From positions 1 to 27,621 of the forward strand of contig FJOG01000070.1 in the NCBI GenBank assembly GCA_900073065.1: 27,621 nt of DNA. Direction: 5' to 3'. The first letter of the stretch is position 1. Each line of letters begins with the position of its first letter. A program made the translations under genes and the position numbers. Shown here one piece after another: positions 9,592 through 19,800 of this stretch. The notes beneath the pieces are model-generated. The model did no database searches and was not told where the DNA came from. It saw nothing but the letters and a program-made list of their open reading frames with translations. Origin of the DNA: Phialocephala subalpina. Lineage: Eukaryota > Ascomycota > Leotiomycetes > Helotiales > Mollisiaceae.

Positions 9592-10286
9592 GCTATCGGC
9601 GCTTGATGCACATCCTCGTTATCTACAACTGCGGAGATTGCTGGAGGCATATTTCCATGTGTCGCGGATATGAAGACGGGGCTTGTTATAGTGTGAGGCA
9701 TTACAAGTTGTCTTGATGCATTACCAAACCGCAATGCTGGTATTTCAGAGCCACGCAGAAAGAAGACAAATGGGGTTTCTTCATTCTTTGTGCATTAAAT
9801 ACTCAGAGGAATCCTACGAGAGCATTGTATGCAGTCTATCAAACACAGTGGAGTGCTTTCCAAGATGTGAGCAATGTGCTGTTCATTCGGATCCATGGCT
9901 GCATTCTGGCATAGGGCTTTTCCTCCCCCTAGATGAGTCTCGGCTTTTCTTGCATGATTTGGCAGCTTCTTGAACCACGGAGTAAAGGACGTACCCACAA
10001 AATTTATTTAAGGCCGAGTATATCTATCTCGTTTTAGTCAATGTTAGAAATTCGGTAAGACACGGCTGACTTAAACTAGTATCGAGTCGCAGCTAGATTT
10101 CACCGGCTTCTGCTCTTACAAAAACATCCCCCTCGTTCTTGATACTAATACCCTCTTTTTCTTTCTCAGTTTCGTCTATCCAAGCAATTTGCGAGACGAA
10201 GGGCTATTAATGACAGCCCGGTAGGTTTGGGAGAGCTTCATGTGAAGTGGGAGCAAATTCTCCTGTCTATGTTGATGTTCACAAGA
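9592..10286. other. Intergenic, no supported gene
   Basis: Apart from the possible upstream exon noted near 9600-9702 (minus), frames here (for example 9713-9973 plus) lack any recognisable domain. No repeats seen by eye. Confidence 0.4.
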
Positions 10287-10661
10287 TCATAGTCGAGTGA
10301 GCATAGCAGAAGCCTTGGCCCAGTTCGAAAGATCCACCTCTAAGGAATTACTTGAGTGAGATACTTTTTCGAAGTCAATGATGCTTCGTAAACCGTGTAT
10401 CTTCGCGAAGGATTCTTCTGGTTGTTGTTCGTCAGGCAAATAATACATTTGAAGGTTTTTAATGTCCCAGCCTTGCAGGGACTTTCTCCGCCACTTTAGG
10501 GCGAGAGAAGGCTCTATTTCGTGCTCAAGTCGTATGGCATTGAACAAGAAAGAAACCGTGCAGCCTCTATTCAACGCATGATAGGTATCCATGGCATCGT
10601 GATCGATGTTGTTCTGGAGCAGAAGTTGTTGATGGCGGTAAGGTTTTTGTATGCGGAGCAA
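10287..10661 (-). CDS. Probable terminal exon of an unrecognised minus-strand gene
   Basis: A 125-codon frame ending in TAG/TAA at 10287 that opens immediately after TTCTAG, a good 3' splice site, and lacks an ATG near its start. The product is mixed charged and hydrophobic (NNIDHDAMDTYHALNRG, ALKWRRKSLQGWD, SIIDFEKV) and reads like real globular protein, but I do not recognise the family. The same frame stays open upstream to about 10930 if the TAG is skipped. Another plausible intron (donor GTGAAG, acceptor TTCTAG, 51 nt) lies near 10935-10990, with an ATG at about 11055. Exon structure upstream of 10661 is therefore unresolved; the plus strand opposite also has coding-like stretches. Confidence 0.45.
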   Translation of the reverse strand: MLRIQKPYRHQQLLLQNNIDHDAMDTYHALNRGCTVSFLFNAIRLEHEIEPSLALKWRRKSLQGWDIKNLQMYYLPDEQQPEESFAKIHGLRSIIDFEKVSHSSNSLEVDLSNWAKASAMLTRL

Positions 10662-11059
10662 CTAGAATTGATGCATGAAAGCTTCCAGGCCTTCACGATC
10701 TTGATTTCGATGATGCATCGTTTCACAACTATAAATGTACAAATTGACTTGCTGATTATGTATCGTGGAGGGTATTCGAGACGCCGCCGCAGTTTCTGGC
10801 ACTGATGCTTGCCGTCGAGGATGCCTCGTAAGATTCAGAGGACGAGATATCTGAATTTTCGGTGATGGAGAGGATCTTGAAGAAAGTGAAAATGTTGTTG
10901 GTGATGTTGAAGAAAGAACAAGAAGTCCGTGCTAGAAGCGGGGTAGCGCTGTGGTTATAGCCCTGGCTTTCAGGGACTTCACCTTGAACCCACCGCAAAC
11001 ACAACAATTAAAGCCTGGAAATTGAGCTCATGGGCCTGGAGTGTTTGCATTGGCGATCC

Positions 11060-11438
11060 CAGGAAAGAAGCCCAACACTCTATGATAGTGAGGAGAAAGC
11101 TGCACCAGGGAATATCAGACAACAAGAAGGAAGCCTCAATTTGGTATTCTCTGAGGTCTAGCTGGTGTGTGCTCAGAAACAGTTCAAACTACTAGTGAGG
11201 CACAGTCTGGTGTCTCCAAACCATCAGTGTTGTAGCTAGTAGGGGGTTCCACAAACCACAACAACAGACCGAAACCCGATCCTCACAAATCTGACTCCAC
11301 GATTCAGAGTATCTCCAATGCTCAGTGTCACCGCTCACAACCTCAAAGACCACTGAACTGATAACGTATGCATGCGCCAAATGACCCCAAGTGAGTCCCT
11401 TAAACCCACTCCTATACCACGACCACAGTGAGTGCAAG
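11060..11438. other. Intergenic, no supported gene
   Basis: Between the unresolved minus gene and the 3' end of the three-exon gene. Frames such as 11192-11599 (minus) have no recognisable content and overlap the real exon in another phase. Confidence 0.4.
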
Positions 11439-12436
11439 CTACGAGTAGATGTTGACATCGGCAGGTCTAAACAGACGTATGGTCTTGACATCAGTGAAGA
11501 AGAAGCATGCCGAGTCCAGACCCCTTGCCCGACAGCAAGCGCAGCGAGCACACTCTCCAATATCCGCGTACCATAAGTGCTCATGATTGCATTGCCCACT
11601 ACAGCTATCCTCCTTAGAGTGCACTGTCATCCAGCATTCTAATGCTTCCTTCCCGTTGGTTTTGACGCTTTTGGCTCTATGTCCATTCCTTCCACCACCA
11701 GCATCCTTGGCGCATACAAGAACTTGAATAGAAGCGGGGACTTGTGGGGTATCGACCACGAATTTTCGCCGAGGAAGTCTTTTCGATCCCTTCAACGCAT
11801 TCCGCTTCATATGTCCGACATCAATGTCCTTATGTGCCATGTCCGGATCCCATGCATCTCCATGGTCGGTATCAGCGCCTTCATGAATCATCTCAGCATC
11901 TGCATGACCAATCTCGGCATCATCTGCAGGCTCTGGTTGAGTGGCGTCGTCTATTTATACGTTAGAAATAACAAAGACATCAGTGTGAGGGGAGCATTAC
12001 CGTGGTATTCTTGAGATCCGGCAGCAAAGGGCCAGATGAGCGATTCCGAGGACGCGGAGCGAGCAAGACTTGGCGGCGAGCTTGAGATCGAGATTGGTGC
12101 CGCTCGTGCTCCCTTTGGTGCTTGCTCTGACATTGGTGCTTGTTCTAACGTTGGTGCTCGTGCCGTGATCGGAGTGCTAGAGAGGAATATCGGAGTAGCA
12201 TGACCTGATGGAAGCTCTGGGCCATGAAATGCGGCTACATCGGCTAAGATGAGTTAGCTATTGTAATGAAACGAATGCAGCTATGAGTCGCTACCAAGGA
12301 ATGCATCACTCTCGGGGTGAACACTTGGAGTTACAGGTTCCGGTATTGGCGGGTCTGGGACTGCATCCCAATCAATGCTGCTGTCGTCGCTGTAATTGCA
12401 GCTCGCAGCCGAGAAGAACTCTTGAGACGATGACAT
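11439..12436 (-). CDS. Uncharacterised Ser/Pro-rich protein with hexapeptide repeats and Cys-rich C-terminus
   Basis: Three exons on the minus strand: 12436-12295, 12243-12001, 11950-11439 (298 aa). Introns are 51 nt (GTAGCG...GCTAAC...TTAG) and 50 nt (GTAATG...CTAAC...ATAG), both phase 1, and frames join cleanly; this gene is invisible as one frame. Residues 1-125 are Ser/Pro/Ala-rich and probably disordered, with tandem hexapeptides AP-TLEQ, AP-MSEQ, AP-KGAR encoded by an 18-bp repeat. A His/Asp-rich stretch (IGHADAEMIHEGADTDHGD) follows, then a basic segment (KRLPRRKF) that could be a nuclear signal. The C-terminal 60 residues are Cys/His-rich (CSGQCNHEHLW, CARCACC, SACFF) and may bind zinc. 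No known family is recognised; a DNA-binding role is only a possibility. Confidence 0.65.
12104..12157. repeat. In-frame 18-bp tandem repeat, 3 copies
   Basis: On the minus strand three units beginning GCACCAA occur every 18 bp (12157-12140, 12139-12122, 12121-12104). They encode hexapeptides starting Ala-Pro in exon 2 of the three-exon gene. Because the unit is a multiple of three, copy-number change would keep the frame. Confidence 0.8.
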
Positions 12437-13070
12437 GCTATGGCTAGGTTCGAGGACTTGAGTGGCGAGTGGAGTTAGAGACGCGAAAGATGGGCGGATC
12501 CGCGAGAGAAAGAGATAAAGAAGGAAGAAGAAATTTGAAACGGAATCGTGAGATTTAATTTGGGTCGGCGGGCTGTTCAAGCAAATGTGGAAGGAACCTC
12601 CAGGGTGGGAAGGAGCGGGTGGGAATACCGGTCAAAGCTGCTCAACCCGCCCACTGTAGCAAAAGACTTTTGAAACCCCTTTTTGTGTTTTGAAGAGCAT
12701 AATTCTCAATTACATTATTTTCAAAATGGGTTTTCGACGAGTAACCCTTCCAACATGCATACAAATCGCTCTTCAGCCACCAGAACCGTGTTCGTGCTCC
12801 AAAGCCTAGTAATTTTATTCCTTCGGGCATGATAAGAAACCGTCAATAAATGCGCTTTTGAGAAATGCGGAGGGACTAAGCATCAGAATGACATCGAAAT
12901 GTACAGGATAGGAATGTGAATGTTTTAAAAGCAACATATGAAATATAAATCAGTAGCAGAAGACTTTAGTGTGTCTCGTTCCTCTCGCGATCGAAAACAT
13001 AGGCGCCAACATCTTATCGCCGATCGCTGATTTCGGGTTTCAATAGCATCTCCATCGGGAAACCAAGAAT
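12437..13070. other. Intergenic region with a lone minus ORF
   Basis: Contains the presumed promoter of the minus three-exon gene. A 62-codon minus frame (12642-12830) reads as an Aromatic/Lys-rich peptide of no known family. The 5' portion expected of the NLR gene (NACHT ATPase) is not visible here. Confidence 0.35.
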
Positions 13071-14880
13071 TTGAATGTCGATGAATTGTTACCACCTCCA
13101 TCCCCTGTCAGAACACGGAGATGTCTTGGTCAGGAGATGGTTTCGACGCAATCCGCCCTAGTTAACACCATTCTTACTAAGGCTAGTGGGATCTTTCTAT
13201 GGGTTGCACTAGTGGTAAAGTCACTCCGCGAGCGCCTGGAAGAAACCCAGGATCTCTCCATCCTCCAGGAAGAGATTGATACACTACCCGACGAACTGGA
13301 AGCTCTTTTCCGGTACCTCCTCAATACATTGAGCAAACCCGCGCGCACCACGGCTTACAAGATATTTGCGATGCTTAAAGTACTCAATTCTAGCTCAGAG
13401 GAGCCCCCGGATCTATCTTTATTCGCATATTCTTTTCTTAAAGACTATACTAAAGACCCCGAGATCGCTATTCAAACACCCTTCCAGTACGCTAGCATGA
13501 GCCCCGGTGACAAAAAAAAAGCCGCAAATACCAAGCACGAAAGACTCTCATTGGCAGCACGAAAGGCCTTGTGGAGGCAATCAATGGCTCGGTCAAACAT
13601 ATTCGCCGGTCTATTCCGGAATTTCTCGAGAATAGAGAGCCCCGAGATGAAATTGCTTGCCTCCTTCAATACTTCGAGGCCGTAGATGCCGTTTCCAAAT
13701 CACTCGTCGCGGAGCTACGAGCGGAGACTTACATGTCCGGCACACTCGATCGGTTTCGCTGTAGCTGGGTGGTTTCCTGCATAGTCATAATGCGGACGGA
13801 GCACGGAGCTGATCATGCGCCATATTCATTCTTAGAGTCGCTGGGGTCTGTGCTGATTGAGCATGGGGGTCCTGATATGACTTAATATCCTGTCAAGGGC
13901 ATGACCATAGAGGATTATATTATGGACGTCCCTGCCCGGGGCTTTACATTTAGCATTCAATATCGCGAGCCAGATCCACTCACGACTAACTCCTTTTATG
14001 TTATCTCGCCATTTTAGATCTCAGCGCTGCTTGGGCCGGAAGAGTATGTTACTTGGAAAATTCGCCACGACCAAAGTATTCTGAATACAGATTTCGAAAC
14101 AGCGGTCTTAGTTTCCATTATGGGACACCGCCTTTTGCACAACTACCACAGATCCAAAACGTCCACGCAAATTCTTGAATCACTACTCGAGCGAGGGCTT
14201 TCTCCCCAGGCAGTTATACATACCTCTACTGGAGAATCGAGCATTTGGGTAGACAGCGATCGGACGGTCTGGGAGAACTTTGTGCTTATGGTCGCCCTGC
14301 ACATAAAAGACGATAGGAGTTTAAATTGCAAGAAATTGGTTGGCAAGGCTTTTGAAAAGTATCTCGAATATGGCGCAGATCCATCATTGTGGTTCTCCGC
14401 CGGTGATTCTTTTGAGGGTGAATACCAGACGAATCTTGAAATGAGGGTGAGGAGGACTAGTGGCAAGATAGTCGCTTGCCGCCGCTGGGAGCTTATATCT
14501 GTACACCCTCTCTTTACCAAGGCGGGCGGCATCTCGTTCGAGAACTTGTGGAATGTTTGGATTTTGATAATCCAGGAATCTCTCCTGGAACTAATTGATA
14601 GGAATATCAAGCAACAAGAAGGGCGAACAGAAGAAAAGACGACACAGGAGGAGCATAGCTGGGTACGTAACGCAGAATCGACTTTTACGAGGGGATTATC
14701 GGAGCTAACGGAAACCTTTCCATGGCGACTTAACACTTGGTTCATGTCGATAAAGACTAGCCATATTATGACGTTCGGACTTGGTTAGTCACTATCTCCG
14801 ACAGTACTAATTTGCATACACCTACTAACTGGGATTTAATTATAGGCTTGTTTGTGGCTGTCGTTGTACCCCGCCTCTAG
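13071..14880 (+). pseudogene. NLR (NACHT-ankyrin type) C-terminal half, decayed
   Basis: The first segment (13071-13508) carries the post-NACHT region common in fungal NLRs: KASGIFLWVALVVKSL, LPDELEALFRYLL and FLKDY. A frameshift at the nine-A run 13509-13517 moves the match to the next frame (TKGLVEAIN, SIPEFLENRE, then HGGPDMT). That frame continues through a TAA at 13883 and a TAG at 14015 into ISALLGPEEYVTWKI, ILESLLERG and YLEYGADPSLW, which resemble degenerate ankyrin repeats. The final intron 14784-14845 (donor GTTAGT, branch TACTAAC, acceptor TATAG) leads to a short hydrophobic tail ending in TAG at 14880. The N-terminal effector and P-loop parts are missing. NLRs of this kind act in fungal self/non-self recognition and cell death. 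Confidence 0.75.
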
Positions 14881-15525
14881 GTTCAGATTGTCAAATATAA
14901 GTTTAATCGCCGCTATTAAGAATTTAAATCTAGAAGATGAATATCATATGAGCGATAATAAACCATTCCCCCGCAAAGCTCAAGCGCGAAGACTATCTCA
15001 GCGCGCTTCGCTTCAATATCTAATCGGAGAGCATCTGGCCCGATGGCCAGGTGCTTCAGCACCACTCACCGCCATAATGCTCAGCACTTGAATTGCAGAG
15101 AGCAAGAAGTAAGTTAGAAACAACAAGCAGTCCTATCTATTTTCTCCTTACTATAAGCCTGCCATGTGATTTCGAGTTCCTCTATTAGCAAGAGCAAATT
15201 CTCAATTATGTCACGTGACACACACCCTTTCCTATACATACTTCCAGAGGTAAATTCTTGCTTATCTCTCGTTATGAGTCCCTCTATCACCTTCCCAATT
15301 TACCCCCGCTATCATCAAATAGTGGTGAAAAGGGCTACGGAAGAGGACCCCGAAACAAGTTGCCTAGACCATGAGTCACCGATGACTCCTCAACTAACAT
15401 CCGTTACTGCCGGCTGCGTGGCAAGATTGAGAATTGTTTGCGATGAGGCGATCTCGGAGTCACCTTGAAGCATCAATTGGTTCTGTGGTTGATGTAAGCT
15501 ATAATGCCAATTTTTCCATAGGGAA
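14881..15525. other. Intergenic, no supported gene
   Basis: Between the NLR relic and the 3' end of the minus 293-aa gene. Frames at 14852-15091, 15166-15468 and 15434-15652 have no recognisable content. Confidence 0.4.
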
Positions 15526-16407
15526 TCAAATTACCGTGTACTCAAGCGGAAGTTGCAGTACTTTCCCCCATGGGAAGGTATCTGCACTGAAATCGTCGCA
15601 TTTAAGATCCAGAGGGAGCAATGGTGTTTTACCATCCAGCAGGACTGGGTGATCGTTTTTTGGTAGGAGGCGACGAGGGTCCGCGGAAAACTTCACCGAT
15701 GGCTTCACAATCACCTTCATCCACAATGGTTGGCAAGGCTCATTCAAGAAAACTGTGGCAGCTCGAAATTGACGAAAGATCCCATCCTTCTGAGCTGCAT
15801 TTTCCGTCAACTGCCACGATACTGCATTTGCAGCCTCATCGTGGTTATCATCCCAGTCGAGATTGCCGTGCACCTCCATTCTATTCTCATGGTGTTCTGA
15901 CCGCTCAACGCCTCCCGTTCCAGTGATCCCAGCTGAGAGTCCGATAGGACTTTCGAACAATAGCGGAATTGAGATGTCAAGGTATTTGGTCTCGTCCACA
16001 ACCTTCACTATTCCATATACTGACTTCGGTGCTATGTTCACCACCTTGGGGTCTTGCTTGGGGTCGTCTGAAAGAACTCGGTGATCGTTGGCATCAACGG
16101 CTCTGGTGAGCTCGACTTCTATTCTCGCGTAGTTGTATCGGCAGGCGCTCTTCGAGTGAAAGGAGAAGGAGAAATCAATCGCAACGAGGCAGGCAGGCTT
16201 CGAATTGTAAGATCCGTACTGTACTCTATTCAGTACTGCGCTGAATGAGGTTACGCCGATATTTTCCTGGGTTGCTAGCGGTCGATTAACACGGCCTTTG
16301 TTCTTAATGCCTAGTATCGGTGTGGTTTCTGCTTCCTCTAGAATGGTATCGAACCTGCCATTGATAGGGTAGGCCATTTTTCTTGCTGTCATGATTGCCA
16401 AGTGCAT
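15526..16407 (-). CDS. Uncharacterised fungal protein, divergent partner of the CHAT peptidase
   Basis: An intact single-exon gene of 293 aa from ATG 16407 (alternatives Met6 or Met11, the latter opening MAYPINGRFDTI, are plausible starts). No signal peptide or clear membrane helix. Composition suggests a beta-rich globular fold: alternating-hydrophobic strands such as CLVAIDFSFSFH (73-84), ARIEVEL (94-100), LDISIPLLF (143-151) and MKVIVKPSV (230-238). A Gly/Ser linker-like part (155-167) follows. SWQLTEN with QKDGI (197-210) and FPWGKVLQLPLEY near the C-terminus look like motifs of a widespread but uncharacterised ascomycete protein group; that is memory, not a search. It shares a 453-bp promoter with the TPR-CHAT gene, suggesting co-expression. 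It could be the peptidase's substrate or regulator. Confidence 0.75.
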   Translation of the reverse strand: MHLAIMTARKMAYPINGRFDTILEEAETTPILGIKNKGRVNRPLATQENIGVTSFSAVLNRVQYGSYNSKPACLVAIDFSFSFHSKSACRYNYARIEVELTRAVDANDHRVLSDDPKQDPKVVNIAPKSVYGIVKVVDETKYLDISIPLLFESPIGLSAGITGTGGVERSEHHENRMEVHGNLDWDDNHDEAANAVSWQLTENAAQKDGIFRQFRAATVFLNEPCQPLWMKVIVKPSVKFSADPRRLLPKNDHPVLLDGKTPLLPLDLKCDDFSADTFPWGKVLQLPLEYTVI

Positions 16408-16860
16408 CCATTTTGAAGTCCATACGATTATTGAAAATTTTCTGGCGCGGCTGAGATCAGCTTCAGGCTTGTAATTGGAGGCCTGCCGACACCAAGGCCC
16501 TCTAATCGGTCGGCTCTTTGGAAGGGTTCACTGGTCAAACAACCACACAACTCAACCGCTCAAACTTCAATTTGGCCACAATAACACTACAATTTAGAGA
16601 AACTAACGTTATATTCGCGCTATTCAGAGTATTATTCATAATCTACGAAGTTTTAGGAATTTTCTAAGCACTTTGAAAAAATTTCAAATTTTTGGTATTC
16701 TGACAAGGGTATAAGTGGGCGGTTAAGTGGTTTGGGCGGCCAGTGAATCCTACTAATTGGTCGGCTCTTTAAGGAAAGACAGACACGTGCATCACCTCTT
16801 CAGTCTCACCTTTTCTTATCTGCCTACTCCGTCGACATCTCTTCTCCAAATCAGTTCTCA
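16408..16860. promoter_or_regulatory. Shared divergent promoter of the 293-aa protein and CHAT peptidase genes
   Basis: A 453-bp gap between divergent start codons. It contains a 221-bp inverted-repeat element (16527-16747). Just outside each end is a copy of CTAATYGGTCGGCTCTTT (16502-16519 and 16753-16770), the same orientation in both. The duplicate motif could be a regulatory site or a trace of the element's insertion. Confidence 0.6.
16527..16747. mobile_element. 221-bp inverted-repeat element (MITE-like) in the shared promoter
   Basis: The left end TTCACTGGTC...AACCAC...AACCGCTCA...ACTT matches the reverse complement of the right end TTCACTGGCC...AACCAC...AACCGCCCACTT over about 35-40 bp with gaps. 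The interior is AT-rich and has no coding capacity. A clear target-site duplication is not seen, so class is undecided. Confidence 0.65.
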
Positions 16861-19800
16861 ATGGCGGCGGCTAACATGTCGAATACAATCGAGAAGCTCA
16901 GAGAGTATCGGGCTAAAGGGCAGTTTGAGTCTGGTCATGAATATGTCTGCAGCCTTGTACAAAGCGTTCAAGAAGATAAACTGGTGGCAATTGAGGTCGT
17001 ACAGCTCTATCTTGTACAAGGTCACTACATTCGGGCACTGGCAGCTTGTGAAAAGGCACGAGTTCCTTTGTTTGACCAGGGCCTTGAGGAGTATCCATCC
17101 GAAGTGCTCAACGAGGACAGTGTCTGCTTGGAGCTCCTTCATGCGTACGTTAATATCTTGCGGCATTCGGAACTATATACTGCGCTGAGAAAGGCTTTCA
17201 TGGCGCACAAGTTATGGCTTGGCCAAGATGGTAGGTTCTACTAGATATTCCCTTCTTGAGTCCATCGTACTGATCTGGAGCAATCAGTTGAACAAGAGCT
17301 GATTAGATTGAATATCCCAAGCTTGAATTCTATCCAAACTCAGAGCAAGATTCAAAGCATCATAAAGCAACGTGATATACTGAATGCTATCCCTTCTGGG
17401 CCGGGCCAGGAGCATCCCCTCACAGTCTCAGAATCTCGAGTAAGTCCTTCAGCCCGTGACTCAGCTATATTCGGGTGTTTAATGACATCACTCAGATTCT
17501 CATGGAATTTTGGTATTATAAAATTCTCACATCGTGCATGGAACAAGGCCTTACCGATGAGTCACAAGTCGAGACCAAGAAGCGGGCGGCAAAGCGGATT
17601 GGTGATCTCTATACATATGCGGTCCACAACAATCGACTTCGGGAAGCTCGATACCTACTCTATCTTTCTGTTAGCCTACTGGATGACAACACGAAAGCAC
17701 CGCTCATGCTGGGACAATTCTTAGAGTCTCTTGGAGGCACTTCATTCGATGTTGAGAAAGCACAAACTCATCTAGACTTAGCGGAATGGCAAATTCGATA
17801 TGCCTTCTCTGCAACTGCAACTGAAGTTGAGCATCACTTGCAAGAAGCTAAGCGCTTCTTCGAGAAGATGGATCACACCCATGGTGGTGTGGATGTTGCG
17901 GACGTTCGATTACTCATCCCTGGAGCGTACGAAAGCCTTGAAGAATTATTTCGTGCAAGGTGCGAGAATGCAGATGAATACTTCTCTAGATCCTGCTACC
18001 TTCGGGGTCTGAGATGTCTTTTGTTCGCAATTCCTAAAGTCTTCAACGTTGGCACATTGGACAACCTCGTTGAGAAGAGCATCCACCTTCTTCATAGAAC
18101 CATTTCCGACGTAGGCGCGGAGCTTTTGACACAGATCACTTTCATTGATATTACTTCGCAGTCTTTGCTTCGAGCCCCAGAATACGGATATGCCCTGCAA
18201 TCACTGGAATCATACACCAAAAGTGCGCCAGAGGAAATAGGTCCCAAGTATCATAGCTACTTGTATCTTTCTCTTCGCAAGGTCTATTCATCGCTAGGAA
18301 ATACCGCCGAAGCCATAGAATGTGCAAAGAAGGCTTTCAATATCTCTTGCCGTAATAGAAATTCTTACATCGACCAATCTGATGCAGCACTAGAACTTGG
18401 ACTTGCAGAGTGGGATACTAGGGTGGATCATTCTACGGGATCAACAGAAGAGCTTCAACAAATTGAGAAGGCAACGGACCTGCTCCGAACATGGGTTGAA
18501 AAGGATGCCAGTAAGTTATATTTGGATGGGGAACGAATCAAGTGTCATCAATTGGGCATCATCGAAAATTACCTATTCAATTTCCACCATTTTGAAGATG
18601 CAGCGAATAAGGCCAAGCAATGGTTCAGACGCGGTCGAAGAGGGAACCAAGAAAGTAGAACCCCACCATATGAAGACATCGACGCGCGGGTACACGAACT
18701 TATCGCAGTCTCTAATTTTGAAGAGGCTGTTCGGTTAGCCAAGAGTGGCTTAGAGCAATGGCAGTCGGCTCTGGATCCCCCTAGGTTCCATCTCGCACAA
18801 GGATTCTTTCGTGTTGGGACAACTCTATATCTTAGCGCCCGACACATGATTACATCGGGTTCATTTGGGTCTAGCGAAGAAATTGTGAAATATGCGCAGA
18901 CATTGATGGAAGTCATGCAGTACTCTTACGAGGCTCTGAAAGCTTACCGGAGCACTGGAGGAGCGGAGACGACAGTCACTTGTACCAATCACATATGGCT
19001 CGCGATTCAAGATGTCAAGAGATTATTTGAAGATATTGGATTGGACCTCCTGAAAGGCTATCTTGAAGAACTAGAAATCACAGAATCATTTTGTGATAGC
19101 ATCCGGCGGAGTCTTGCGTCAACTGAGAACATCCAGTCACTATTAGTCAAGAGTCAAATCGTTTCTAATGCCGATTAACGAAAGTTTTATACTTTAGCGA
19201 CACTCAGCTGTATTCAACTCACGGATCACGGGTCCGCATGGATATGGATCCAAAAGGGCAAGGCCAGAGCATTGTCAGATCTCTTTGGTATTCGTGCGTT
19301 CGTGCCTTCCAGCCTTCTTCGGACCATTTGCGACGACCCTGCGGCCCACAAGCTCTACCAACAGGAACTCAAGAGTACCAAGAATGCTCTTCATGCATCT
19401 CCGCAAGCATATATCGGCGCTGCACGCAAGGCTATGGCAGACCGAGAAGCTATGAAGGCAGTTCCGGTTCTCGCACAACTCCTTGCAATTCGAGAGGGTG
19501 CTTTTGATGTCAGTTTGGAAACATCACACATACAACAGTCCCTAAATCTGTCCAATATCGAAGGCCAAAAGCTGAAATACGTTGACTGGTACTTTTTGCC
19601 AAATTCAGAGGGAACCACCGAGACCATTGCAATCTTTGTCCGCGACTTATCCGGAAAAACTTCTTTTCGAGAGCTCACGGTAACAGTATCAACTGTCCAT
19701 CAATGGATTCGAAAAGTTTTTGAGGTTCCAGAGGGTGCTGAACCAGAGCTAAAAAGGAAAGCTGGAAACAGAACCTTGTGGGAGCTCAACGGCCTTTTGG

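Noticed and set aside
10662..10664. TAG read as a nonsense mutation in the minus gene near 10.6 kb
   Set aside because: TTCTAG here is a good 3' splice site, so no mutation needs to be invoked.
12628..12658. Possible transposon end (CAGTGGGCGGG on the minus strand)
   Set aside because: No matching inverted partner was found within the window.
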